From Bacillota bacterium (GTDB lineage: Bacteria; Bacillota; Clostridia; Oscillospirales; Ruminococcaceae): DNA of 44,855 bases. A program made the translations under genes and the position numbers. A model generated the notes under the pieces. It had not been told where the DNA came from and searched no databases. It saw nothing but the letters and a program-made list of their open reading frames with translations. Where the stretch lies: contig JAEWBS010000019.1 of the NCBI GenBank assembly GCA_023391005.1, forward strand, positions 1 through 44,855, in the 5' to 3' direction. Position 1 is the first letter of the stretch; the number at the start of each line of letters is the position of its first letter. Below, in pieces: positions 23,502 through 31,079 of this stretch.

Positions 23502-24527
23502 TTAGCTTTCGATAGCGCTGTAACTGGCGGGAATTTTTACACCGAGTTTTTCAGCGCGATCGGGCATATATTTATAGGTCGTATCAGAAGCAAATTTTAC
23601 CTCCATCGTGGAGATATCCGCGCCGTTTACGAGAATATCATAAGCCATTTGGCCTGTTGTAAAGCCAATATCATAATAGCTGATCGACAGGGTTGCAACG
23701 CCGCAGCCCTTGCAGATGCCCTCTTCGCCCGAAACAATCGGAATGCCGGCAGGCTCCGCGACATTGTTGATGGCCTCGGTGCAGGAAGCGGCGGTATTAT
23801 CGGTCGGAATATAGAGTACATCGCTGTTGGCGCAAGCATTCTGGGTAACGGCAGTAACGTCGTTACTATCTGCAAAAGTGTAGTCGGTGACGGTATAACC
23901 CATATCAGTCAGGTATTTCTTAATCGTTTCAGCCTGATATTTAGAGTTTGGCTCCGCGGAGCAGTATAAAATTCCCACATTTTTTGCATCGGGGAAAAGC
24001 TCCTTAATCATTTGAGCCTGCTTATCCAAAGGGGCCAAATCAGAGGTACCGGAAACGTTGTAGCCGGTTACACCGGTCCAATTATCAATGTCCAACGCGG
24101 TGGCATAGTCAGTGATGGAGGTGCCAAGTACCGGAATGGTGTCGGTGGCCGAAACAGCCGCCTGCAAAGCCGGTGTTGCATTGCCCATTATCAAATCATA
24201 TTTGCTGGCAACAAACTGATTGGCGATGGTTGCACTGGTCGCGGAATCTCCCGCGGCGTTTTGTTCGTCAAATATGACTTTATCACCCAACTTTTCAGAA
24301 AGCGCGTCTCTAAAGCCCTTTGTAGCCGCATTCAGCGCTTCGTGCTGTACCAACTGGGATATGCCGACGCGAAAGACCTTATCGGCATTATCAGCGCTGG
24401 AAACATTCTCCGCATTAGACGCCGCGGAAGACTGCTCGGAGGTCGGTGCGCTGCTGCTTGCATTGCCACAGGCGATGAGGCTCAAAGCCATTGCCACGGA
24501 CAGAATAAGTACTAAAAACTTTTTCAT
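23502..24527 (-). CDS. ABC transporter substrate-binding lipoprotein (TrpX-like, PF04392)
   Basis: 341 aa. Signal peptide MKKFLVLILSVAMALSLIAC with the lipidated Cys at residue 20, then a Ser/Ala linker to ~50. The mature part begins FRVGISQLVQHEALNAATKGF, exactly as in the ABC_sub_bind (PF04392) family, and continues with VLGTSITDYATA, VGILYCSAEPNSKYQ and IPIVSGEEGICKGCGVATLSI. In streptococci a relative binds tryptophan; others bind different aromatic amino acids, so the ligand is uncertain. Of three clustered ATG codons I use 24527, supported by AGGAG ten bases upstream. First gene of the operon; divergent from the LysR regulator. Confidence 0.9.
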   Translation of the reverse strand: MKKFLVLILSVAMALSLIACGNASSSAPTSEQSSAASNAENVSSADNADKVFRVGISQLVQHEALNAATKGFRDALSEKLGDKVIFDEQNAAGDSATSATIANQFVASKYDLIMGNATPALQAAVSATDTIPVLGTSITDYATALDIDNWTGVTGYNVSGTSDLAPLDKQAQMIKELFPDAKNVGILYCSAEPNSKYQAETIKKYLTDMGYTVTDYTFADSNDVTAVTQNACANSDVLYIPTDNTAASCTEAINNVAEPAGIPIVSGEEGICKGCGVATLSISYYDIGFTTGQMAYDILVNGADISTMEVKFASDTTYKYMPDRAEKLGVKIPASYSAIES

Positions 24528-24557
24528 TTCTTCCATTCTCCTAATCAACAATATTTT

Positions 24558-24575
24558 TGCTTTAAAGCTTTAAAT
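24558..24575. repeat. 18-bp direct repeat, copy 1 (TGCTTTAAAG element)
   Basis: TGCTTTAAAGCTTTAAAT, just downstream of the transcription start of the TrpX-like operon. 16 of 18 bases match copy 2 at 24643-24660. It contains the palindrome GCTTTAAAGC. Confidence 0.55.
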
Positions 24576-24590
24576 CGGAATAATGGATTT

Positions 24591-24618
24591 ATTATAACAT
24601 TTGAAGCGAAAAAGTCAA
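24591..24618 (-). promoter_or_regulatory. Promoter of the TrpX-like operon
   Basis: Minus strand: -35 TTGACT (24613-24618), 16-bp spacer, -10 TATAAT (24591-24596). Start near 24584, leader ~57 nt. Confidence 0.8.
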
Positions 24619-24642
24619 TGTTTAAGTTTACATAAATCACAG

Positions 24643-24660
24643 TGCTTTAAAGTTCTAAAT
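24643..24660. repeat. 18-bp direct repeat, copy 2, at about -60 to -76 of the TrpX-like promoter
   Basis: TGCTTTAAAGTTCTAAAT. Its position relative to the promoter is where LysR activators usually bind, and T-N11-A spacing can be found in it. The two copies start 85 bp apart, about eight helical turns. Likely LysR binding sites (inference). Confidence 0.5.
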
Positions 24661-24908
24661 TCAACTTTTTTAACAAGTCTTTACTAATTAACGGGCCCTT
24701 TTTATATCCAGCCTTTTTAAAGATGTCAAAATAGCGTTATCACACTTTATTGTTTAAAATTTCATTTTCTATAGGGCGCGCTATGTGTCATGCATCTTAA
24801 ACATCCCCTAAAGATGTGACCGCAGCCCCAAATCAAGCGGAAAGCTTGCATTCCATACGGGGACAGACTAAAATAATATTCAATGATATATTGCTAGGGG
24901 TGACACGC

Positions 24909-25868
24909 GTGTTAAATATGGGGGATATCGTCTATGTGCTAAAGGTGCATCAGGAAGGAAGCTTTTCTCGCGCGGCCGAAAAGGCCTATATTACGCAGCC
25001 CGCCTTGAGTAAAATTGTCAAGAAGGTAGAAGAAGAACTGGGCATTGTGATCTTTGACCGGGGATCAGCGCCGTTAAAGCCAACACACCACGGGCAATTG
25101 CTTTTAGATTATTTTCAACGAATTTATAATATCCAAAGAGAAATTGAAGACTTTTGCGAGGATGTTCGCAGGAAAAAGCAATACGATCTCAATATCGGCG
25201 CGCCTTCTTTCTTTTGCACGCAGGTTCTCCCGCCGATTATTAAGGACTTTCAGGAAGAGCATCCCGATTATAGCATTAAATTGATTGAGACAAACGATGA
25301 GGAGTTGCGAAAACTGCTCCAAATTGGGGTTTTGGATTTTGGAATAACGGTTGAACCCCATTTTGGGGATACCTTTACTTCCCTTGTTATCGGAAAAGAG
25401 CGCCTTGTTTTAGCGGTGCCTTGCGCTTACCCGATCAACCAAAAACTTAAGGATTACGCCATTAGCGCTTCGCAGCTGCGCTGCGGGCTATACAGCATAG
25501 AGAATATTCCGCCTGTTCCGATGGCGAAATTTGCCCAAGAGCGCTTCTTGTTTTTAAAACAGGGGAACGATCTGTACCGGCGGGGGCTAAAATTTTGTCG
25601 TGACGCTGGGTTTGAGCCTAAAATTGTCATGGAGCTGGACCAATTGCTGACCGCCTATTATCTGGCTGAGGCTGGCCATGGCATCACGTTTATTCGGTCG
25701 AGCATTCCCTACTATACGCAGGCTACCGAGAATTTGGTCTTCTACAAAATTGATCACAAGGAAACCGAGCGGGAAATTCGGGGATATTACAATATGCAAA
25801 ACGATAAAATTGCCGCAAAGCAACAGGCGTTTATTGACTATATCAAGGCATATCCGCTGCTTGGCTAG
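24909..25868 (+). CDS. LysR-family transcriptional regulator
   Basis: 319 aa. N-terminal winged helix-turn-helix (residues ~5-65): VLKVHQEGSFSRAAEKAYITQPALSKIVKKVEEELGIVIFDRG; C-terminal effector domain (~90-300) with DLNIGAPSFF, LLQIGVLDFGIT and GHGITFI blocks. Start: GTG at 24909, six bases after AGGGGTG, gives the usual number of residues before the helix-turn-helix; ATG 24918 is an alternative and the longer open frame is unlikely. It is divergent from the TrpX-like importer and upstream of aminotransferase and ridA, so it probably controls both sets in response to an amino acid. Repeats at 24558 and 24643 are candidate sites. Confidence 0.92.
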   Translation: MLNMGDIVYVLKVHQEGSFSRAAEKAYITQPALSKIVKKVEEELGIVIFDRGSAPLKPTHHGQLLLDYFQRIYNIQREIEDFCEDVRRKKQYDLNIGAPSFFCTQVLPPIIKDFQEEHPDYSIKLIETNDEELRKLLQIGVLDFGITVEPHFGDTFTSLVIGKERLVLAVPCAYPINQKLKDYAISASQLRCGLYSIENIPPVPMAKFAQERFLFLKQGNDLYRRGLKFCRDAGFEPKIVMELDQLLTAYYLAEAGHGITFIRSSIPYYTQATENLVFYKIDHKETEREIRGYYNMQNDKIAAKQQAFIDYIKAYPLLG

Positions 25869-26033
25869 AATTATAGCCGCGGCGGATATTCCATTTTAGA
25901 CATAACCTTAGGCTTTACTCTTCATTAGACTTTTTATGAATAGGTATGTTATTATTGTAACAGGATTTTGTTGCCCGATAAAATCGGTATGACCATGTCG
26001 GATACACGATATAATGAGAGGAGATTTTATGCT

Positions 26034-27248
26034 ATGGATATCATAGAAAAATTTTCAAAGCTGGGTATTGACAACGCCCCGGGTCAGGAAGCACTGCAAA
26101 AAAGCGTCGCGTTAGAGCTGCGGGGCGAAAAAATTCCCGGCGCGGCGGTCGATTTCTCCCATGGCGATGTTGATGCGCACGAGCCCATCCCCGGCAGCTT
26201 TGAGGCTTTTGCAGAAGGCGTGCTAAAGACGGGCGGCGCACAGGCCTATACGCCTTACCGAGGAAAAAAAACCATCCTCGAATACATCGCGCAAAAGCTT
26301 TCCGAGTTTACCAACACCGAAATAAACCCTGCTGAAAATGTCATTCTTACACCCGGTACTCAAGGCGCCCTTTTTCTGGCCGTTGGCAGCAACATGCTGC
26401 CCGGCGATAAAGTCGCCATTGTAGAACCCGATTATTTTGCCAACCGAAAGATGGTGGCGTTTTTCCAAGGAGAAATAGTCCCCATCCCCATGGATTATCT
26501 CAACGCCAAGGGGCGCGCCGGACTGGATCTGACCGCCTTGGAGAAAGCGTTTGAGGATGGCGTTAAGCTATTCATTTTCTCTAACCCCAACAACCCTGTT
26601 GGCTGTGTTTATTCGTACGATGAGATCTGTTCCATCGCTTCTTTAGCTAAAAAGTACCATGTCACGCTGATTGTTGACGAGCTCTATTCACGGCAGGTCT
26701 ATCCTGAAGTGCCGTATACCCACCTGTGCGCCCAAAAGGAGATTCCTGAGAATCTCATCACCATTATGGGCCCTTCTAAAACCGAATCTTTAAGCGGTTA
26801 TCGTCTGGGCGTTGCTTTTGGTACGGCGGCAACCATTGAGCGCATGGAGAAGCTTCAAGCCATTATGGCGCTGCGCTGCAGCGGTTACGGTCAGGCGGCA
26901 CTCCAAACCTGGTTTAACGAGCCCGAAGGCTGGATGGAGAATCGCGTTGCCAAGCATCTGGAAATTCGGGACGCCATCTTAGAGAAGCTGGCTAAAGCGC
27001 CCGGCGTTTTGGCAAGACCGACCGATGGCGGCAGCTATCTTTTTGTTACCATGCCCGAGCTGGATGTATCGCTGCATCAGTTTATCCGGATTGTACGGGA
27101 GCTGGCCGATGTGGCGGTAACCCCTGGAACCGAATTTGGGCCTCAGTTCCTCAACCAATTCCGGATTAACTTTTCTCAGGATAAGCAAAAGGCGGTGGAC
27201 GCCATCGAACGTCTGTTGCAGGTTATGGAGCGCTATCGCCGTGCCTGA
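26034..27248 (+). CDS. PLP-dependent aminotransferase, class I/II
   Basis: 404 aa, fold type I. Lys249 in MGPSKTESLSGYRLG should form the aldimine with PLP; Asn187 (SNPNNPVG), Asp215 and Tyr218 (IVDELYSRQ) contact the cofactor and Arg257 its phosphate; an arginine near the C-terminus (NQFRINFS) should bind the substrate carboxylate. Transfers an amino group from an amino acid to a 2-oxo acid; specificity cannot be deduced. ATG 26034 follows AGGAG; the open frame upstream has no signal. 165 bp after lysR. With the TrpX-like importer across the divergent promoter, it probably acts on the imported amino acid. No terminator before ridA, so the two are likely co-transcribed. Confidence 0.92.
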   Translation: MDIIEKFSKLGIDNAPGQEALQKSVALELRGEKIPGAAVDFSHGDVDAHEPIPGSFEAFAEGVLKTGGAQAYTPYRGKKTILEYIAQKLSEFTNTEINPAENVILTPGTQGALFLAVGSNMLPGDKVAIVEPDYFANRKMVAFFQGEIVPIPMDYLNAKGRAGLDLTALEKAFEDGVKLFIFSNPNNPVGCVYSYDEICSIASLAKKYHVTLIVDELYSRQVYPEVPYTHLCAQKEIPENLITIMGPSKTESLSGYRLGVAFGTAATIERMEKLQAIMALRCSGYGQAALQTWFNEPEGWMENRVAKHLEIRDAILEKLAKAPGVLARPTDGGSYLFVTMPELDVSLHQFIRIVRELADVAVTPGTEFGPQFLNQFRINFSQDKQKAVDAIERLLQVMERYRRA

Positions 27249-27385
27249 TCCGCAACGCCTGCTTTCTCTAAATATACCCGATATAGCTCACGCAGTGGAC
27301 AGTGCCGCAAGCCCTTGGCTACAGCGCATAAGAACTGTAAATGAGACTATCTGATCGCGAATCAAAAAAATTTGGAGGCGAAAAA

Positions 27386-27805
27386 ATGAGCAACAATCCT
27401 ATTCCTCAGGGGAATTACCGACCGGCTGTTCGCTATCATCAGTTTGTGTACACGGCAGGTATGACGCCGCGCAAGGAAGGTAAGCTGGTGCTATCGGGGA
27501 AAATCTCTTCCGACGAACCCATCGAAACCTATCGCCCCGCCGTTGAGCAAGCCGCATCCAATGTGCTCGCCGCCGTTGAGAATACTTTAGAAGCCGGTGA
27601 GCGTATTGTACAGATTTTAAGTATGACCGTCTATGTTAACGGCGGGGCTGAATATACCGAGCACTCTAAAATAGGCGATATTGCCACAGCGTATCTGGTC
27701 AAACAATTGGGTGACATCGCTATTGGTGCCAGAGCCGTTGTGGGATGCGCCAGCTTGCCCGGGAATGCGCCGCTGGAAATTCAAATGGTAGCCGCTGTTG
27801 AATAA
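27386..27805 (+). CDS. RidA/YjgF family enamine/imine deaminase
   Basis: 139 aa. Conserved features: N-terminal GNYRPAVRYHQFVYTAGMTP, the region ETYRPAVEQAASNVLAAVENTLEAG, and the C-terminal GARAVVGCASLPGNAPLEIQMVAAVE with the active-site arginine. RidA proteins hydrolyse reactive 2-aminoacrylate and other enamines released by PLP enzymes, forming the oxo acid and ammonia, which fits the preceding aminotransferase. Start ATG 27386 after TTGGAGG. 137 bp after the aminotransferase; a terminator follows at 27831. Confidence 0.92.
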   Translation: MSNNPIPQGNYRPAVRYHQFVYTAGMTPRKEGKLVLSGKISSDEPIETYRPAVEQAASNVLAAVENTLEAGERIVQILSMTVYVNGGAEYTEHSKIGDIATAYLVKQLGDIAIGARAVVGCASLPGNAPLEIQMVAAVE

Positions 27806-27830
27806 ATTGAAAGCATGACCGGATAAAACC

Positions 27831-27885
27831 GCACCCCGATTGTTAGACGGTCTGATAGACTGAATAACAATTAGGGTGCTTTATC
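27831..27885 (+). terminator. Terminator after ridA
   Basis: GCACCCCGATTGTTA / TAACAATTAGGGTGC, 13 of 15 positions paired, followed by TTTATCTT. Confidence 0.7.
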
Positions 27886-27955
27886 TTCTGTGTACTTTCA
27901 AACAATAAGGATATTTTTGATCGTCATTCTTCCGTCGGTATCAGGGCTACGTAAA

Positions 27956-27997
27956 AACAGCCTTCTGTTTTCCACCAAAACAGAAGGCTGTTCTTTT
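27956..27997. terminator. Bidirectional terminator, mainly for ogt
   Basis: AACAGCCTTCTGTTTT / AAAACAGAAGGCTGTT, perfect 16-bp arms, five-base loop. The minus strand gives GGCTGTTTTTAC, ~70 bp past the ogt stop; the plus strand has CTTTTTG. Confidence 0.85.
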
Positions 27998-28060
27998 TGT
28001 GTTCTCATTGCTTCAGATATGAGGCAAGGCTTTCGGAGCCGAAGAGATTCCGACGCCATT

Positions 28061-28606
28061 TTATAAAGCCGTTCCCTTTTTTGGCGTGAACAGGCGGGAA
28101 ATATCCACACGCTCTAATTCCAACAGCTTTATTTTTGTCTGAATTCCTCCCGCAAAGCCCGTCAAGCTGCCGTTTGAGCCTACGACCCGATGGCAGGGAA
28201 TGATAATAGAGATCGGGTTATGCCCGACCGCTCCACCGACGGCTTGACTTGACATGCTTTCTTTCCCCATTCTTGCCGCCATTTTTTTCGCAATGTCGCC
28301 ATAGGTCATCACCTCGCCGTATGGAATCTCACACAAAATACGCCATACCCCTTGACGAAACGCGCCGCCGATGGGTGCTAACAGCAATTCGGAGATATCG
28401 GGCTTCTCACCCGCGAAATATCTGTCCAGCCACCTTTTAGCAGCGTCGAAGATCGGTAGATCGTCTCGCTCTACCAGAGCTTCGGATACGGCGCCGCCGT
28501 AATATTTTTGCCCTTCCATCCATAAACCAACCAGACTTTTGCCATCACCATCACACGCAAGCGTAATGCTTCCTACCGGGGCCGGGCATGTTGTTGAATA
28601 GTACAT
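28061..28606 (-). CDS. ogt: Methylated-DNA--protein-cysteine methyltransferase
   Basis: 181 aa suicide DNA-repair protein that removes methyl groups from O6-methylguanine (and O4-methylthymine). The acceptor Cys138 lies in the invariant IIPCHRVVGSNGSLTGFAGG motif; the preceding WRILCEIPYGEVMTYGDIAKKM segment is the DNA-binding helix-turn-helix. The N-terminal half is the ribonuclease-like domain. ATG 28606 follows GGAGGTACGAT; the frame is open for 38 further codons upstream but without a site. It stands alone with its own terminator. An AraC-type gene lies upstream on the same strand but is separated by a terminator. Confidence 0.95.
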   Translation of the reverse strand: MYYSTTCPAPVGSITLACDGDGKSLVGLWMEGQKYYGGAVSEALVERDDLPIFDAAKRWLDRYFAGEKPDISELLLAPIGGAFRQGVWRILCEIPYGEVMTYGDIAKKMAARMGKESMSSQAVGGAVGHNPISIIIPCHRVVGSNGSLTGFAGGIQTKIKLLELERVDISRLFTPKKGTAL

Positions 28607-28891
28607 ATCGTACCTCCCATAGCGTATTGCATAGATTAATGGTAGCTGCGCCAAGGCCGCCACTTTGTAAAATGGCATGAGGGTATTCATGGTTGTTTTC
28701 TGTAGTTTTGGTAACAGCAAAAGAGTATAACAAGTGTACTTTACTGGATTGTTTGCTGATTAGAGCAGGCTGTTATGTTCCCATGCCGGCCTTATGTACC
28801 GTCTAAAAAAGGAATGGGGCGTGACTGGCTTGTCCCTCCTATCACCGCCATGTTTCGCGAAAAGGGTCAGTCGTTAAGTCCTCGTCAAAAT
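28607..28891. other. Upstream region of ogt, no further gene seen
   Basis: Contains the ogt promoter region; a TATACT near 28720 on the minus strand could be a -10 but I see no good -35. No credible small gene. Confidence 0.4.
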
Positions 28892-28928
28892 AGAAAACGG
28901 CGGCTTGATTGTTCAAAACCGTCGTTTG
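28892..28928 (-). terminator. Hairpin after the AraC-type gene
   Basis: Minus strand: AAACGACGG / CCGCCGTTT (one mismatch) with a ~14-nt loop, followed by TCTATTTTG. About 60 bp beyond the araC-type stop. Confidence 0.55.
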
Positions 28929-28989
28929 GCTACCTTGGCCTTTTTGACGTACTCTTATTCAGCCGCCGCACAACAGTTTTTTATTAGAG

Positions 28990-29352
28990 CTATAGAATAG
29001 GAATCCAATGTTGTAACGGGTAAAAATCGCTTCTTTTTCTTAACGCTTGCGGGCTACAATTAAACATCGCCTTGAAAGCTACTGAAAATGATTGCTGTGT
29101 TTCGTATCCTGCAAATAGAGCAATTTCCATAATAGGTTGATTGGTAAAAATAAGTAATCTTGTTGCTTCGGTCAAACGCCGCCTTTGAACATATGAATGA
29201 ACAGTAAAACCTACAATACTTGTGAACATCCTATGCAAGTGATATTTTGAATACCCTGCCTCATACGCTAAACTTTCTAAATCCAGTTTATCTTCCAAGT
29301 GAGCTTCAATATAATCTACTATTCCAGTTATGCTTAGTAGATTGTTATCCAC
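28990..29352 (-). CDS. Short AraC/XylS-type regulator (DNA-binding domain only)
   Basis: 120 aa carrying both helix-turn-helix motifs of the AraC family: LDLESLAYEAGYSKYHLHRMF and IMEIALFAGYETQQSFSVAF, then CSPQALRKRSDFYPLQ. Relatives with this FYPLQ junction normally continue into a ~150-residue GyrI-like effector domain; here the frame stops after HWIPIL, so either a MarA/SoxS-like stand-alone regulator or a C-terminally truncated gene. Starts with GTG at 29352, seven bases after a perfect AGGAGG. Base composition is clearly poorer in GC (about 37% in the rows 29041-29220) than the neighbouring genes, and codons favour A/T endings, which suggests acquisition from elsewhere. Target unknown. 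Confidence 0.75.
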   Translation of the reverse strand: MDNNLLSITGIVDYIEAHLEDKLDLESLAYEAGYSKYHLHRMFTSIVGFTVHSYVQRRRLTEATRLLIFTNQPIMEIALFAGYETQQSFSVAFKAMFNCSPQALRKRSDFYPLQHWIPIL

Positions 29353-29727
29353 GTTTCCACCTCCTAGGAACATTATAATTAAAACCAGATAAGCACTTTT
29401 CACATTTCTTGCTATTATTAACTATATCATTAATACATTGCCCATCCATTGGCAGGCTATCTCGTTATTTTGGTATTTGGTAGTTGCTTCCTTATGCGCC
29501 CTGCCATTCTCGCCCGGCATATTGGGCGGCAGCAGATTCCTGTAAACGAGACACCTACAAAAGCGCCCATCAAAGTGCACGTCATGTGCCATAAAGGCTG
29601 CGTATAAACCACTTCGATTATCCGGCAGCACTATTTATCTACACCAATAAAGCCGCTTTCATTATAGCACACATTTTTCCTATATTTCCCGCTATTTTCA
29701 GACATGTAAAATTCAAAACAACATGAC
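29353..29727. other. Non-coding or degenerate stretch upstream of the AraC-type gene
   Basis: 375 bp with no credible gene. A minus-strand frame (29422-29631) lacks a ribosome binding site and matches no family I know; the GC-richer block 29500-29630 between AT-rich flanks could be a remnant of a lost gene. The promoter of the AraC-type gene must lie here. Confidence 0.4.
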
Positions 29728-29772
29728 AAATCCCGAAAGCATTGCCAATGCAAGCCCTTCGGGATTTTTTAC
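29728..29772 (-). terminator. Terminator at the end of the Mo-hydroxylase operon
   Basis: AAATCCCGAA / TTCGGGATTT with an inner GCATTG/CAATGC stem. The strongest T-tract (TTTTTT) is on the plus strand; on the minus strand, where the operon ends 11 bp away, it is followed by a T-rich GTCATGTTGTTTTG stretch. Confidence 0.65.
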
Positions 29773-29782
29773 GCCGTTATGA

Positions 29783-30253
29783 TCAGCTATCGTACATAGT
29801 CAAAACGGCCTTGCGTATTTCTTTGTAGCTGGTGCAGCGGCAAAGGTTGGACTGCAGCCACTCCTCCACCACATATTCCTCGGGTAGCACGGGGTACTGT
29901 TTTTGAAGCGCGTGACAAACCATCAGAAATCCCGAGGTGCAATACCCGCACTGAAAGGCGTTGGAATCCACAAACGCCTTTTGGATCGGTGCGGCCCCAC
30001 CAAGGCCCTCCACCGTGAGAATCTCATGGTTTTCGGCTTCGACGGCGAGCATCAGGCAGGATTTTGCGGGCCATCCATCTACCATAACCGTACAGGCGCC
30101 GCAGTCACCGTTGAGACAGCCGGGCTTAGCGGCGGTAAGCCCAAGCTGTTGGCGCAGCACGTCGAGCAGCAAATCGGCGGGGCGTACTAAAAGCTCGTGG
30201 GTCTCTCCGTTGACTAGGAGAGAGACCTTGACCTTACCCTCATACCGTACCAT
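29783..30253 (-). CDS. Molybdenum hydroxylase [2Fe-2S] subunit (xanthine dehydrogenase family)
   Basis: 156 aa small subunit passing electrons from the molybdenum centre to FAD. Two [2Fe-2S] clusters: plant-ferredoxin-type Cys46, Cys51, Cys54, Cys66 (PGCLNGDCGACTVMV ... AKSC) and the helical-bundle cluster Cys102, Cys105, Cys138, Cys140 (QCGYCTSG ... NLCRC). ATG 30253 follows GGAGG and overlaps the FAD-subunit gene by 14 bp; the longer open frame is an overlap artefact. Third gene of the operon in the order Mo subunit, FAD subunit, Fe-S subunit. Confidence 0.93.
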   Translation of the reverse strand: MVRYEGKVKVSLLVNGETHELLVRPADLLLDVLRQQLGLTAAKPGCLNGDCGACTVMVDGWPAKSCLMLAVEAENHEILTVEGLGGAAPIQKAFVDSNAFQCGYCTSGFLMVCHALQKQYPVLPEEYVVEEWLQSNLCRCTSYKEIRKAVLTMYDS

Positions 30254-31079
30254 TTTCCCATTCCTCCAAAAGTGCTTGCAGCGTGTTTTTCCATACAAAA
30301 AGCCGGTATTCGCCCGCCGCTTCCACATCGGTGCGGGCCGGTTCCGGCAACAGGGTGGCCGCCAGCGCCACCCTTTCCTGACAAGGCTTCGTCCGGTCGT
30401 TGAGCACCGCCTCAATAGCCCCGCTGCGAAAAGGATAGGCGCAAATGCCCGAAAAGCCCACGCGTAGCTGATCGCCTTTGCAAAGCGCCGCCACACTGAC
30501 CAAGGGATAATCTATCTTCTCATTCGTTGTCTTTTTAATATGAAAATGCCGCGCGGATAAAGCCCAAACAGGCAGATGAACCGCGACGATCAGCTCGCCC
30601 GGCCTGAGCCGTATCCGCCCGTCAAAGATACTTTGAAAAGGCACCGTACGCGCCCCTTGTGGGCCGAAAAGTGTTGCATCTGCATCGGCCAGCAGAAGCG
30701 GCAAGCTCGTCTCGCGATAGATGATGGTACCGCACAGATTGCCCCCCAGCGTGATCCGACATTGATTAGTATGGTCCGCGATTCTGCCGCAGGAAAGGCC
30801 CAAGAGCGGAAAGTGTTTAGACACACTGATCTGGCTAAGCGTACAGGCTGAGCCGATATGAAACGCCTGCGCGTCGGTGAACAACGCTGTGCATTCCGGG
30901 ATACGCTTGATATCAATGACGGCGTCGGGCCGGATGCTGCCGGTGCGGCACAGTGTGATGATTTCACTGCCGCCCGCGTAATACAACGCCGTTTTCCCTT
31001 CGGATTGAAGCTGTGAAAATGCGTCCGCCGCTTCTTGCAGGGTGTCCGGTCGGCAATAGATAAGGTCATGGGCGATCAT
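30240..31079 (-). CDS. Molybdenum hydroxylase FAD-binding subunit
   Basis: 279 aa medium subunit (XdhB/CoxM-type). N-terminal FAD-binding region: TALYYAGGSEIITLCRTGSI and VIDIKRIPE; the second FAD motif is degenerate but recognisable in NQCRITLGGNLCGTIIYRETSLPLLLADADATL; the C-terminal CO-dehydrogenase flavoprotein domain follows from ~170. Transfers electrons to NAD+ or another acceptor. The start ATG 31079 overlaps the Mo-subunit stop in an ATGA, with GGAGGG six bases before. An in-frame ATG six bases earlier is less well placed. Confidence 0.9.
   Translation of the reverse strand: MIAHDLIYCRPDTLQEAADAFSQLQSEGKTALYYAGGSEIITLCRTGSIRPDAVIDIKRIPECTALFTDAQAFHIGSACTLSQISVSKHFPLLGLSCGRIADHTNQCRITLGGNLCGTIIYRETSLPLLLADADATLFGPQGARTVPFQSIFDGRIRLRPGELIVAVHLPVWALSARHFHIKKTTNEKIDYPLVSVAALCKGDQLRVGFSGICAYPFRSGAIEAVLNDRTKPCQERVALAATLLPEPARTDVEAAGEYRLFVWKNTLQALLEEWENGTV

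Noticed and set aside
28061..29352. AraC-type gene plus ogt as an Ada-like adaptive response unit
   Set aside because: The AraC-type protein lacks the zinc-cysteine Ada domain and a terminator separates the two genes.
29422..29631. 69-codon minus-strand ORF upstream of the AraC-type gene
   Set aside because: No start signal and no family match; at most a remnant.
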